64,000 nucleotides of DNA from VRUE01 sp963747765 (GCA_963747765.1 CAVVGH010000008.1:186001-250000), one strand, 5' to 3'; positions 1 through 8,271 are shown, counted from the first letter of the stretch. Numbers and translations: made by a program. The notes: generated from the letters alone by a model not told the origin.

Positions 1-621
1 GAGGTGCTGCGCCGGGTGCGGGAGGTGCTTGCCGGGAGCTCCGCCCGCGATCTCGAACGGATGAACCCGGAGGTGATGGCGGCGATCCTGCCGCGCGTCT
101 ACCCGCAGATGCTCGCGGAGGTCTATGCCCACCAGGACGCCGGTCGCGCGACCTTCATCGTCAGCGCGGCGGGCAGCGGCGTGGTCGAGTCGCTCGCCAC
201 GGTGCTGGGCATGGACGGTGCCGTGGGCACGATCTACGAGGTGGATGAGGACGGCGCCCTCACCGGCCGGTTCGGCGGGCCCTTCGTCTACGGGCCCGGC
301 AAGGTCGAGGCGATGGAGGAATTCGCCGCCGAGCACCAGATCGACCTCGAGGCCTCCTACGCCTACTCGGACTCGCTCTCGGACCTGCCGATGCTGCGCG
401 CGGTTGGCAACCCCGTCGTGGTCAACCCCGACCCCGACCTGGCCGAGATCGCCAAGCAGGAGGGCTGGCAGGTGATGCGCTTCGAGCGCCTCGGCCGGCG
501 CCTGGTCGCGGTCGCGGTCACCCTGCTGGCCACGATCGCCGGCTTCGGCGCGTCACGCATGGCGGCGGCGCGACGCAAGGGTGCGTCGCGCCGCCTTTCG
601 CCTCGGTCTGTGCGCCGCTAG
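1..621 (+). CDS. HAD-superfamily (subfamily IB-like) hydrolase, 5' truncated by window edge
   Basis: The reading frame is open to base 1, so the true start lies upstream; the GTG at 4 is only the first possible start inside the window. The visible part ends like SerB/HAD-IB phosphatases: FIVSAAGSG near residue 52 (HAD motif II region), a conserved Lys in GPGKVEAM, and YSDSLSDLPML (motif III/IV, the Mg-binding acids). The N-terminal DxDxT nucleophile motif would be off the window. A hydrophobic C-terminal helix (about residues 165-185) followed by Arg/Lys suggests membrane association. Substrate unknown. Its stop overlaps the stop of the convergent downstream gene at a shared CTAG. Confidence 0.8.
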   Translation, partial: EVLRRVREVLAGSSARDLERMNPEVMAAILPRVYPQMLAEVYAHQDAGRATFIVSAAGSGVVESLATVLGMDGAVGTIYEVDEDGALTGRFGGPFVYGPGKVEAMEEFAAEHQIDLEASYAYSDSLSDLPMLRAVGNPVVVNPDPDLAEIAKQEGWQVMRFERLGRRLVAVAVTLLATIAGFGASRMAAARRKGASRRLSPRSVRR

Positions 622-1262
622 CCCTGCGACTCGCTGGGGCCTCGCCTCAGCACCGAATGCGGATCCCGCACGGCGCCGGTGGCAACCAGGACCCCGAAGC
701 CGATCCCCGTCAGCAGCAGGGCGATGCCGATCACGATCCCGAAGATCGAGAGGCGGTCCGCCATGTAGCTCGCGTTGAGCGCGGTGGAAAGCGCCGTCTC
801 GGTGACCCAGATGTTGCGGGCCCCGTTTTCCGCCGGTTCGCCGGTTGCGGGGTCCTTCGCCGCAAATTCTTCGTTGTCGGTGCCGCCGCCGTCGGCCAGT
901 TCGCTCTTCGGCGCGTCGGGCTTGGCTTCGAAGCGGCCCATTTCGGAGTAGGTGTAGCCGCCGGTCGACTCGAGCGCGTGAATCCGCATGTAGGAGGCGA
1001 AGCAGCGTGCCCGGTCACCGCTGTTGACGGTCTTTTCGGCGACGTCGCAGCTCGGCAGGTCGACGCTGGACGACAGGCCGGCGTCCTTTGCCTCGCCGGC
1101 GATTGCCGACGCGGTCATGTCGGGCGAGCCGACGATGTTCTGCCGTTCGAGTTCTTCGTTGACGGTGCTCTTGCCGTTCGCACCCATCACGATGGCCGCG
1201 ATGCCGAACGCGATCAGAACCAATGACGCGATCGCGCCTCCGATCTCAAGTGCTTTCTTCAC
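618..1262 (-). CDS. Hypothetical two-helix membrane protein
   Basis: This 214-residue protein has a hydrophobic segment at about residues 7-27 and a second at about 172-196. Between them lies a polar domain of about 140 residues with two Cys (in LPSCDV and ARCFAS) that could form a disulfide outside the membrane. I do not recognise the domain. An AGGAGGT ribosome-binding site lies about six bases upstream of the ATG. It is divergent from the acyl-CoA mutase gene and shares a 171-bp promoter region with it. No function can be assigned from sequence. Confidence 0.75.
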   Translation of the reverse strand: MKKALEIGGAIASLVLIAFGIAAIVMGANGKSTVNEELERQNIVGSPDMTASAIAGEAKDAGLSSSVDLPSCDVAEKTVNSGDRARCFASYMRIHALESTGGYTYSEMGRFEAKPDAPKSELADGGGTDNEEFAAKDPATGEPAENGARNIWVTETALSTALNASYMADRLSIFGIVIGIALLLTGIGFGVLVATGAVRDPHSVLRRGPSESQG

Positions 1263-1376
1263 TGAAATACCTCCTGGGTGAGATTTTGTGGACGGGTTTC
1301 TCTCACTGCGTTCTCGACGCGACTTGCGTGCGTCATCTCCGCGGGACGAGACACAGCTTCTCCTCTGCCCACCCTA

Positions 1377-1394
1377 TTACCTATAAAGAGGTAA
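1377..1394. promoter_or_regulatory. Palindrome TTACCT-N6-AGGTAA in divergent promoter region
   Basis: A 6-bp inverted repeat with a 6-bp AT-rich centre (ATAAAG) stands out in the GC-rich gap between the membrane-protein gene and the mutase gene. It ends about 39 bp before the mutase ATG. The layout suits a dimeric repressor site or core-promoter overlap. Which gene it serves and what binds it are unknown. Confidence 0.4.
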
Positions 1395-1433
1395 CAACGA
1401 AGCATTTCTCCCATCGGTCGTAGACTTCGGCCA

Positions 1434-3059
1434 ATGGCAGTCGAGCCGAGCGCAGCGCGCGGCGAGCGCGCAGAGCGGGGCACCAAGTTCGCGACGATCT
1501 CCGGGCACCCGATCGAGCCGCTCTACGGCCCCGAGCAGGGCGCGGCGGACCCCGAGGAGTCAATCGGCCTGCCCGGCTCCTACCCATTCACCCGCGGCCC
1601 GTACGAGTCGATGTATCGGGGCCGGCTGTGGACGATGCGCCAGTTCGCCGGCTTTGGCACGGTCGAGGAGACCAACGAGCGCTTCCAGTACCTGCTCGAC
1701 CATGGGCAGACGGGGCTCTCGGTGGCCTTCGACATGCCGACCCTGATGGGTTACGACTCCGACCACGCCCGCAGCCTGGGCGAGGTCGGTCGCGAGGGCG
1801 TTGCCGTCGACAGCCTCGACGACATGGAGCAGCTCTTCGAGGGGATCCCGCTTGGCGGGGTGACGACGTCGATGACCGTCAATGCGCCGGCCGCGATCCT
1901 GCTCGCGTTCTACGTGCTGGTCGGCGAGAAGCAGGGTGTGCCGGCGGAGCAGCTCGGCGGCACCATCCAGACCGACATCCTCAAGGAGTACATCGCCCAG
2001 AAGGAGTGGTGCTTCCCGATCGAGCCGGCGATGCGGCTGGTCACCGACATGATCGAGTGGTGCTCGCAGCACATGCCCCGCTGGCACCCGGTATCGATCT
2101 CCGGCTACCACATCCGCGAGGCGGGCTCGACCGCCCAGCAGGAGCTGGCGTTCACGCTCAAGGACGGCTTCGCATACGTGGAGCGGGCGCTGGATCGCGG
2201 GCTCGACGTCGATGACTTCGCGCCGCGCCTCTCGTTCTTCTTCAACGCCCACATCGACTTCTTCGAGGAGATCGCCAAGTACCGGGCGGCGCGGCGGATC
2301 TGGGCGCGCGAGATGCGCGATACCTACGGCGCGAAGCGCGAGGAGTCGATGCGGCTGCGCTTCCACGCTCAGACCGCCGGGGTGTCGCTGACCGCCCAGC
2401 AGCCGCTCAACAACGTCGTCCGCACCTCGCTGGAGGCGCTGGCCGCGGTGCTTGGGGGTACCCAGTCGCTGCACACCAACTCCTTCGACGAGGCGCTGGC
2501 GCTGCCCACCGAGGAGGCGGTGCGGGTGGCGCTTCGCACCCAGCAGATCATCGCCCTGGAGTCCGGCGTTGCCAACACCCCCGATCCCCTGGGCGGGTCC
2601 TGGTTCGTCGAGAAGCTGACCGACGAGATGGAGCGGGCCGCGTACGAGTACTTCGCCCGGATCGACGAGCTGGGCGGGATGGTCGAGGCGATCCGCCGCG
2701 ACTTTCCGCAGCGCGAGATCGCGGACGCCTCCTTTGCCTACCAGCGCGAGGTGGACGAGCGTCGCCAGATCGTCGTCGGCGTCAATGACTTCATCCAGGA
2801 GGACGAGGCCGAGACCCCGATCCTGCGCATCGACCCGGCGTTCGAACCCAAGCAGGTCGACCGCCTGCGGGCGACCCGCGCCGGCCGCGACGCCGCCGCG
2901 GTCGAGGCGGCGCTGAGCGACCTGAAGCGGGTGGCCGCAACCGACGAGAACCTGATGCCGTCGATCGTCGAGGCGGCGCGGGCGCGGGCAACCGAGGGCG
3001 AGATGATCGCCGCCATGCAGGAGGTCTTCGGCACCTACACCGAGTCCCCCATCTTCTAG
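1434..3059 (+). CDS. Coenzyme-B12-dependent acyl-CoA mutase large subunit, isobutyryl-CoA-mutase-like
   Basis: This 541-residue catalytic subunit of the methylmalonyl-CoA mutase family carries the TIM-barrel hallmarks YPFTRGPYESMY, GLSVAFDMPT, GGTIQTDILKEY and SGYHIREAGS. It lacks the B12 domain, which is encoded separately at 3381. Two substrate-pocket positions differ from methylmalonyl-CoA mutase. Phe71 (RQFAGF) replaces Tyr89 of the P. shermanii enzyme and Gln189 (KEYIAQ) replaces Arg207; Phe/Gln is the isobutyryl-CoA mutase (IcmA) pattern. The predicted reaction is carbon-skeleton rearrangement between isobutyryl-CoA and butyryl-CoA or a similar acyl-CoA. Automated pipelines would probably call it methylmalonyl-CoA mutase. 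The electron-transfer flavoprotein genes downstream fit acyl-CoA oxidation. Start is ATG without a clear Shine-Dalgarno. Confidence 0.88.
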   Translation: MAVEPSAARGERAERGTKFATISGHPIEPLYGPEQGAADPEESIGLPGSYPFTRGPYESMYRGRLWTMRQFAGFGTVEETNERFQYLLDHGQTGLSVAFDMPTLMGYDSDHARSLGEVGREGVAVDSLDDMEQLFEGIPLGGVTTSMTVNAPAAILLAFYVLVGEKQGVPAEQLGGTIQTDILKEYIAQKEWCFPIEPAMRLVTDMIEWCSQHMPRWHPVSISGYHIREAGSTAQQELAFTLKDGFAYVERALDRGLDVDDFAPRLSFFFNAHIDFFEEIAKYRAARRIWAREMRDTYGAKREESMRLRFHAQTAGVSLTAQQPLNNVVRTSLEALAAVLGGTQSLHTNSFDEALALPTEEAVRVALRTQQIIALESGVANTPDPLGGSWFVEKLTDEMERAAYEYFARIDELGGMVEAIRRDFPQREIADASFAYQREVDERRQIVVGVNDFIQEDEAETPILRIDPAFEPKQVDRLRATRAGRDAAAVEAALSDLKRVAATDENLMPSIVEAARARATEGEMIAAMQEVFGTYTESPIF

Positions 3060-3079
3060 TTCCACCACGCTACCCACCC

Positions 3080-3147
3080 GCTTCGCCGCAACCCCCCGCT
3101 GCGCCGCAACCCCCCGCTTCGCCGCAACCCCCCGCTGCGCCGCGAGT
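3080..3147. repeat. 18-bp tandem repeat, about 3.8 copies
   Basis: The unit cgct(t/g)cgccgcaaccccc repeats at 3080, 3098, 3116 and, partially, 3134, with t and g alternating at the fifth base. It begins 21 bp after the mutase stop codon. No coding role is seen. Confidence 0.85.
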
Positions 3148-3254
3148 GGTCAGAACGCCCCCGCATAGGTGGTCAAGGGTTCAGCCGACCTTCCCTCTGA
3201 GCGGGCGCGGACGACGGTTCGTGGTGATCCATCATCGATCTGCGGCCCACCGCA

Positions 3255-3313
3255 CCCCCGAACTGCATCAACTTCTCTATCTGCCAGATAGAGAAGTTGA
3301 TGCAGTTCGGGGG
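3255..3313. repeat. Family D hairpin, perfect 28-bp inverted repeat
   Basis: The arms 3255-3282 and 3286-3313 are exact reverse complements (cores GAACTGCATCAACTT and AAGTTGATGCAGTTC) around a 3-base loop. It lies between the two mutase subunit genes, 67 bp before the B12-subunit ATG. Two imperfect relatives occur at 44948-45071, just before prfB. There is no T tract, so it is not a standard terminator. Inside an operon transcript it would form an extremely stable hairpin. Confidence 0.92.
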
Positions 3314-3380
3314 TGTCACGGGTTCAGCGGTGCGATTCTCTCCCCGTCCTCGCCAGCGGTCGTCTAACCTCCTCGCCGAC

Positions 3381-3809
3381 ATGGAGGCAGCAACCGCCCG
3401 CAAGATCCGCGTCGTCGTCGCCAAGCCCGGCCTCGACGGGCACGACCGCGGGGCGAAGATCATCGCCCGGGCGCTTCGGGACGCGGGCATGGAGGTGATC
3501 TACACGGGCCTGCACCAGACGCCCGAGCAGATCGCCGAGACCGTGATCCAGGAGGACGCCGACGCGGTCGGCCTCTCGATCCTCTCCGGCGCCCACATGA
3601 CGCTGGTGCCGCGCGTGATCGAGCTGCTGGGCGAGCAGGGCGTCGACGACGTCCTGGTCACGGTGGGGGGGACGATCCCCGCGGACGACATCCCCGAGCT
3701 CGAGAGGCTGGGAGTCGCCGCGGTCTTCACGCCCGGGGCGGGGACCGACGACATCGTCGAGTTCATCCGCGCCGGTGCCGAGCAGCGCCACGGGCAGGAA
3801 AAAGCGTAG
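3381..3809 (+). CDS. Cobalamin-binding small subunit of acyl-CoA mutase
   Basis: This 142-residue stand-alone B12-binding domain matches IcmB-type small subunits in length. It carries the base-off/His-on signature DxHxxG (LDGHDRG, near residue 17), in which His replaces dimethylbenzimidazole as the lower cobalt ligand. SILSGAHM and VGGTIP are the other nucleotide-tail contacts of the fold. It should pair with the large subunit at 1434-3059 to form the active mutase. The ATG at 3381 starts the homologous region; in-frame codons upstream run into the family D hairpin and look non-coding. Confidence 0.9.
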   Translation: MEAATARKIRVVVAKPGLDGHDRGAKIIARALRDAGMEVIYTGLHQTPEQIAETVIQEDADAVGLSILSGAHMTLVPRVIELLGEQGVDDVLVTVGGTIPADDIPELERLGVAAVFTPGAGTDDIVEFIRAGAEQRHGQEKA

Positions 3810-3867
3810 GTTTCAGGGTGTCGCGGAGGTTACGTCGACCTGCACACGTCCCGATGTATAGATAGAC

Positions 3868-3885
3868 TGACTGACTGGTCAGTCA
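3868..3885. promoter_or_regulatory. TetR-type operator-like palindrome upstream of etfB
   Basis: TGACTGACTGGTCAGTCA has two exact 8-bp arms (TGACTGAC / GTCAGTCA) around a 2-bp centre, 22 bp before the etfB start. Palindromes of this size and TGAnTGA style are typical operators for TetR-family acyl-CoA-responsive repressors. This fits control of the ETF genes by fatty or branched-chain acyl-CoA. No TetR gene is present in the window, so the regulator is inferred. Confidence 0.6.
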
Positions 3886-3907
3886 ACGAGCCGAAGGAGG
3901 CTTGCAC

Positions 3908-4699
3908 TTGAAGATCTGCGTCCTGGTCAAGGAGGTACCGGACGCCGCCGTCCAGAAGCGAATCGATCCGAACACGATGCGCCTGGACCGTAGCGGCGAG
4001 AAGAACCTCAACCCGTTTGATACCCACGCCATCGAGGCCGCCATGCAGATCAAGGAGGGCGGTGCGATCCCCATAGAGGAGATCGTTGCGGTGACGATGG
4101 GTCCCGATTCGGCTGTTCGGGCCCTGCACAAGGCCGTCGCGCTTGGCGCCGACCGGTCGGTGCACCTCTCTGAGGACGCTCTGACCGGCTCCGACGTCTG
4201 CGCCACCGGCTACGCGCTGGCGAAGGTGCTCGCGTCCGAGAGCCCGGACCTGGTGCTGCTCGGCCAGCAGTCCGACGACGGCGAGTGCTACACGATCGGC
4301 GCCGTGGTGGCCGATCACCTGCAGATGCCTTCGCTGACGCAGGTGGTCAAGATGGACGTCACCGACGGCAAGCTGCGCTGCGAGCGCCAGGCCGAGTACG
4401 GCTACGACACGGTCGAGGTCGCACTGCCTGCGGTGATCAGCGTCGGGGACGCGATCAACGAGCCGCGCTACCCGAGCCTCAAGGCGATCATGGGGGCGAA
4501 GAAAAAGCCCCTTGACAGCAAGGGGACCGGTGACGTCGGCATCGACACGGAGAGGGTCGGCGAGGGCGGCTCCAAGACGACTGTCCTCGCGCTCAACCCG
4601 CCTCCCGCCAAGGAGGCCGGCGAGATCATCGAGGACGAGGACACCAACGAGACGGTCGAAAAGATCGTCGCCTGGCTCGACGAAAGGAAGCTGATCTAG
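3908..4699 (+). CDS. etfB: Electron transfer flavoprotein beta subunit
   Basis: This 263-residue protein begins MKICVLVKEVPD, the standard ETF-beta N-terminus, and has the nucleotide-binding ETF fold (VLLGQQSDDGE, PAVISVG). ETF takes electrons from acyl-CoA dehydrogenases and passes them to ETF-quinone oxidoreductase. The TTG at 3908 is preferred over the TTG at 3902, because GAAGGAGG at 3893-3900 sits 7 bases before 3908 but only 1 base before 3902. It is one base pair upstream of etfA, with no intergenic gap, so the two are translationally coupled. A TetR-like palindrome lies upstream. Confidence 0.95.
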   Translation: MKICVLVKEVPDAAVQKRIDPNTMRLDRSGEKNLNPFDTHAIEAAMQIKEGGAIPIEEIVAVTMGPDSAVRALHKAVALGADRSVHLSEDALTGSDVCATGYALAKVLASESPDLVLLGQQSDDGECYTIGAVVADHLQMPSLTQVVKMDVTDGKLRCERQAEYGYDTVEVALPAVISVGDAINEPRYPSLKAIMGAKKKPLDSKGTGDVGIDTERVGEGGSKTTVLALNPPPAKEAGEIIEDEDTNETVEKIVAWLDERKLI

Positions 4700-5671
4700 A
4701 TGGCGGGCATACTTGTCTACGCCCTCCACGATGACGAGGGCAACTTCAACAAGAACTCGCTCGGGGCGATCTCCGAGGCGGCCAAGCTGGCCGGCGAGGT
4801 GGGCGGCGAGGCCGCGGCGCTGGTGGTTGGCGAGGTCGCCGACGACGCCTGTGCCGGTCTCGGCAACTACGGCGCCGCCAAGGTCTACCGCGCCACGAGC
4901 GTGCCGGAGGGTCTCGCGCAGCCGATCGTCGACGCGATGGCGAAGGTGATTCAGGACGAGGGCTTCAGCTACGCCCTCTTCGGCGGCGGCCTGCTCGGCT
5001 TCGAGATCGGAGCCGGGTTGACGGCGCGCCTTGGGGCCGGTGTGACGATGGAGGTCACCGCGGTCAAGGCCCAGGATGGCAAGCTGGTTGCCGAACGGCC
5101 GATCCTGCAGGACTCCCAGGTGGCCGACGTCGGCTACGTGGGTGAGCCGGGGATCATCATCGGCCGCCTCAACGCCTTCGACCTCAAGGAGAGCGGCGGC
5201 AGCGCCGAGGTCGTCGACGTCGATGTCGAGCTGTCTCCCTGGTCGACCAAGGCGACCATGGTGCAGCGCGGCGAGCAGCGCGGCGAGGACGTCAACATCG
5301 AGGACGCCGAGATCCTGATCGGTGGCGGGCGTGGCCTCGGCGCCGCGGAGGGGTTCAAGCTCTGCGAGGAACTGGCCGAGACGATGGGCGGTGCGGTCGC
5401 AGCGACCCGCGCCGTCGTCGACGCCGGCTGGTACCCGTACTCGACCCAGATCGGCCAGACCGGTAAGACGGTGGCGCCGAAGCTGTACCTGGCGGCCGGC
5501 ATCTCCGGCGCGATCCAGCACAAGGTCGGGATGCAGAGCTCGGAGAACATCGTCGCGATCAACAAGGACCAGAACGCGCCGATCTTCGAGTTCGCGGACC
5601 TCGGCATCGTGGGCGACCTGCACAAGATCGTCCCGAAGCTGACCGAGGCGATCAAGGCAAAGAAGGGATGA
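4700..5671 (+). CDS. etfA: Electron transfer flavoprotein alpha subunit
   Basis: This 323-residue protein has the N-terminal ETF domain and the C-terminal FAD domain. Visible motifs are GRGLGAAEGFKL, TRAVVDAGWYPYSTQIGQTGK and LYLAAGISGAIQHKVGM, the FAD-binding core of ETF-alpha. It forms the ETF heterodimer with EtfB. The ATG follows the etfB stop directly. Two hairpins and about 100 bp separate it from the ETF-quinone oxidoreductase gene. Confidence 0.96.
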   Translation: MAGILVYALHDDEGNFNKNSLGAISEAAKLAGEVGGEAAALVVGEVADDACAGLGNYGAAKVYRATSVPEGLAQPIVDAMAKVIQDEGFSYALFGGGLLGFEIGAGLTARLGAGVTMEVTAVKAQDGKLVAERPILQDSQVADVGYVGEPGIIIGRLNAFDLKESGGSAEVVDVDVELSPWSTKATMVQRGEQRGEDVNIEDAEILIGGGRGLGAAEGFKLCEELAETMGGAVAATRAVVDAGWYPYSTQIGQTGKTVAPKLYLAAGISGAIQHKVGMQSSENIVAINKDQNAPIFEFADLGIVGDLHKIVPKLTEAIKAKKG

Positions 5672-5673
5672 CG

Positions 5674-5694
5674 CGCGGGGGGCAGACCCCCGCG
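5674..5694. other. GC-rich hairpin after etfA
   Basis: CGCGGGGG (5674-5681) can pair with CCCCCGCG (5687-5694) around a 5-base loop, starting 2 bp after the etfA stop. There is no U tract. It may attenuate read-through or stabilise the etfBA mRNA 3' end. Confidence 0.6.
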
Positions 5695-5709
5695 GGAGAT
5701 CCCCGGCAG

Positions 5710-5735
5710 GCTCGGCCCTCAGCTGAGGGCCGAGC
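5710..5735. other. Perfect 26-bp palindrome between etfA and ETF-QO
   Basis: GCTCGGCCCTCAG (5710-5722) is followed with no spacer by its exact reverse complement (5723-5735). As DNA it could be a dimer operator. As RNA it would form a hairpin with a tight loop, the second in a row before the ETF-QO gene. Either would let expression of the oxidoreductase differ from etfBA. Confidence 0.65.
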
Positions 5736-5774
5736 GGCCGACACCCCCAGCACAGACCGGACATTGGAGCGCAG

Positions 5775-7478
5775 ATGCCAGCCGTGAAGCCAAGCGATTT
5801 CCCGCCGCCGTTTGACCCGGCCGAGGTGATTGGCCCGCCGAGCGACCCCGAGGACGAGCGAATCGAGGTTGGGGTCGCGATCGTCGGAGGAGGACCCGCC
5901 GGGCTCGCCTGCGCGATCAGGCTGATGCAGCTGCTCGAGGACGAGCCCGAGCTGACCGAGAAGCTCGGCGAGGTGCCGGTCGCGGTGATCGAGAAGGGCA
6001 AAGTCGCCGGCGCCCACCTGATGTCTGGGGCGAACGTGAACCCCTCGGCGATGAAGGAGCTGTTCCCCGACCTCGACCCGGCGGACTGGCCGCCCGTGTA
6101 TCAGGAGGTGACCAAGGACGCCACCTATTTCCTCACCTCGAAGGCCGCCATTCCGGTGAAGCCGACCCCGCCCAACTTTCGCAAAGAGGGCACCTACACG
6201 ATGTCGGTCGCGAAACTGGGGCGCTTCCTCTCCGAGAAAGCCGAGGAGGCGGGCGTCTACATCCTCGCCGAGACCGCCGCGACGAAGCTGCTGGTCGAAG
6301 ACCGGATCGTCAAGGGCGTTCGCTCCGGCGACCGCGGTCGCGGCAAAGACGGCCAGGAGCTCGGCAACTTCGAGCCCGGCTCCGACGTGGTCGCCAAGGC
6401 GACGGTGCTGGCCGAGGGGACGCTTGGCCATCTCACCTACGCCGCCTACGACTTCTTCGGCATGCAGGACGGCTCCGACCCGCAGTCGTGGGAGCTCGGG
6501 GTCAAAGAGATCTGGGAGGTCCCGAAGCCGCTCGACCGGGTGATCCACACGCTCGGTTGGCCGCTGCGCTGGGGCGCCACGCACAAGGAGGCCGGCGGCA
6601 GCTTCATCTACCCGATGGGCGAGGACAAGGTCTGCCTCGGCTTCGTGGCCGGCCTCGCCTACACCGACGCCACCTTCAGCCCCCACGACGTGCTGCAGCA
6701 GTTCAAGACACACCCCTTCATCAAGAAGATCATCGAGGGCGGCAAGCGGGTCGGCTGGGGCGCGAAGACGCTCCCCTCCGGCGGCTACTTTTCGCTGCCG
6801 AAGCGCTTCTCGGTGCCCGGCATGGTGGTTGCCGGCGACGGCGCGGGCATGGTCAACATTGCCGAACTCGCCGGGGTCCACTACGCGATGCACGCCGGCA
6901 TGTACGCGGCGGAAGCGATCGTCGCGGCGCTCAAGGAGGACTCGGTTAACTTCGAGGCCTACGACGAGAAGGTCCGCAACTCGGTGATCGAGAAGGACCT
7001 CTACAGGACGCGCAACATGCGCCAGCCGCTCAATAAGGGGCTGATCGTCGGCGGCATCGTCGGCAACGCCCTGGTCGCCACCAAGGGCAAGTTCCCCGGT
7101 GGGCACTGGAAGGTCGAGGACGACGCCGAGATCCCGGTGCAGATCGGCACCGCGGAGCGAAAGTACCCGAAGCCCGACAACGAGCTGACCTTCAACAAGC
7201 TTGACTCGGTATTCCTGTCCGGCAACGCGACTCGCGACGACGCGCCGAACCACGTCCGGATCCAGACCAGGGTGCCGCGCGAGATCGCCCAGACGTGGGT
7301 CTCGATGTGCCCGGCGCAGGTCTACGAGATCCCCGACGAGCAGCTGGAGAGCGGTGCCTCCGAGGTCGATGTCCAGGTGGTTGCCTCCAACTGCGTGCAG
7401 TGCGGGGCGATCACCGCCAAGGGCGGCCGCCTCACCCTGCCCGAGGGCGGCGACGGCCCGCTCTACCAGGAGACCTGA
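5775..7478 (+). CDS. Electron transfer flavoprotein-ubiquinone (quinone) oxidoreductase
   Basis: This 567-residue protein is about the length of mitochondrial ETFDH. It has an N-terminal FAD Rossmann motif (VAIVGGGPAGLACAIRL, near residue 35), a GDGAGMVNIAELAGVHYAM FAD/quinone segment, and a C-terminal ferredoxin-like part with MCPAQVYEI and NCVQCGAI that can supply the [4Fe-4S] cysteines. It moves electrons from reduced ETF to the membrane quinone pool. Placement behind etfBA completes the route from acyl-CoA oxidation to respiration. Confidence 0.95.
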   Translation: MPAVKPSDFPPPFDPAEVIGPPSDPEDERIEVGVAIVGGGPAGLACAIRLMQLLEDEPELTEKLGEVPVAVIEKGKVAGAHLMSGANVNPSAMKELFPDLDPADWPPVYQEVTKDATYFLTSKAAIPVKPTPPNFRKEGTYTMSVAKLGRFLSEKAEEAGVYILAETAATKLLVEDRIVKGVRSGDRGRGKDGQELGNFEPGSDVVAKATVLAEGTLGHLTYAAYDFFGMQDGSDPQSWELGVKEIWEVPKPLDRVIHTLGWPLRWGATHKEAGGSFIYPMGEDKVCLGFVAGLAYTDATFSPHDVLQQFKTHPFIKKIIEGGKRVGWGAKTLPSGGYFSLPKRFSVPGMVVAGDGAGMVNIAELAGVHYAMHAGMYAAEAIVAALKEDSVNFEAYDEKVRNSVIEKDLYRTRNMRQPLNKGLIVGGIVGNALVATKGKFPGGHWKVEDDAEIPVQIGTAERKYPKPDNELTFNKLDSVFLSGNATRDDAPNHVRIQTRVPREIAQTWVSMCPAQVYEIPDEQLESGASEVDVQVVASNCVQCGAITAKGGRLTLPEGGDGPLYQET

Positions 7479-7653
7479 GGGCCAAGGGCGGTCGCGAATC
7501 CTTGACCCCGGCTTGTTGGCGACTTGGCCGGCGACCAACAGGTGACTCAGTGGATCTCCCCGAAGCGTTCCACCCGAAACCCTGAGCCGATGCTGCGATC
7601 GCCAGTTCGACCTCGAGCCTCGGGCACATGCTGGGCCCCACCGCCGTTGCGCT

Positions 7654-7742
7654 GGGCGATAAATCGCCGCCTGTGGCCCAAACTCGCCCGGCACGAGCTA
7701 TCCCTCGCCAAGCCATCGACGCGGGGCGATATATCGCCGCAG
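7654..7742. repeat. Family C hairpins, left pair of element 1
   Basis: The first copy (7654-7692) reads GGGCGATAAATCGCC, about 10 bases, GGCCCAAACTCGCCC, allowing an outer GGGCGA/TCGCCC stem or an inner GGCGATaaATCGCC stem. A partial copy, GGGCGATATATCGCC, is at 7724-7742. Confidence 0.8.
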
Positions 7743-7983
7743 GTGTGTATCCGGTTGGCTCAGAGCTGCCCGCCCCAACGCGCCGCTCAGGCCACACCGC
7801 TCAAGGCCGAGCGGTCCATCCGTTAGAGACCGTCCCGCCTCTTTCGTCACTGGGCTCGAAGTCCCCGAGCCCCCTGGCTCTCTGGGGGAGTGCGGAGATG
7901 ACCCCGGAACCCAGGAGAGCACCTCGTTGACCGATGGAGACCCCCAACCCGAAACGAACCCCTCATTGATCGATGAGAGAGAC

Positions 7984-8041
7984 AGCCCCTCCCTGTTTGC
8001 CCTCCTCACCTGCAAGTAGGAGGGCAAACAGGGGAGGGGCT
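7984..8041. repeat. Family B palindrome, copy 1
   Basis: A long hairpin with arms containing GTTTGCCCTCCT and AGGAGGGCAAAC, extended outward by AGCCCCTCCC / GGGAGGGGCT, around the loop CACCTGCAAGT. It is preceded by the small palindromic flank TCATTGATCGATGA, shared with copy 4. Confidence 0.9.
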
Positions 8042-8126
8042 GGTAGGGGGCCCAGGCGGTCAGGGGGTGCGGGCGTCATTCCGCGGGAGTGTGGCTCGAA
8101 GGAGGCAGGATCGAGGCGGACACGAG

Positions 8127-8243
8127 CTCCGTTCGCTCTTTGTGTCGCAGAGCGGTACAAATGACGAACGGAGCGGCTGGAATCGCCCGGGCGAGACTCC
8201 GTTCGCTCTTTGTGTCGCTGGGCGGTACAAATGACGAACGGAG
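8127..8243. repeat. Family A hairpin repeats, 2 copies (8127-8173, 8197-8243)
   Basis: Each 47-bp unit has arms CTCCGTTCG...CGAACGGAG and a central GTGTCGC-nnn-GCGGTAC that can form a small apical stem. The starts are exactly 70 bp apart. The 23-bp spacer is cggctgg-rich and not unique, unlike CRISPR spacers. Confidence 0.92.
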
Positions 8244-8271
8244 CGGCTGGGGGGCCTGGGCAAAGCGGATA

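Noticed and set aside
3255..3313. Intrinsic terminator
   Set aside because: The stem is very long, no U tract follows on either strand, and a co-functional gene lies directly downstream.
3830..6001. Long minus-strand open frame of 723 codons over etfB/etfA/ETF-QO
   Set aside because: It is a shadow produced by high-GC codon bias; the plus-strand proteins match well-known families.
5652..7694. 680-codon minus-strand open frame over ETF-QO
   Set aside because: Low-complexity Arg/Leu/Gly-rich translation with no domain; complementary to a conserved gene.
8127..8243. Regularly spaced repeats resembling a CRISPR array (also at 22608 and 46877)
   Set aside because: Spacers are near identical G-rich sequence rather than unique, only 2-3 units per array, and no cas genes are present.
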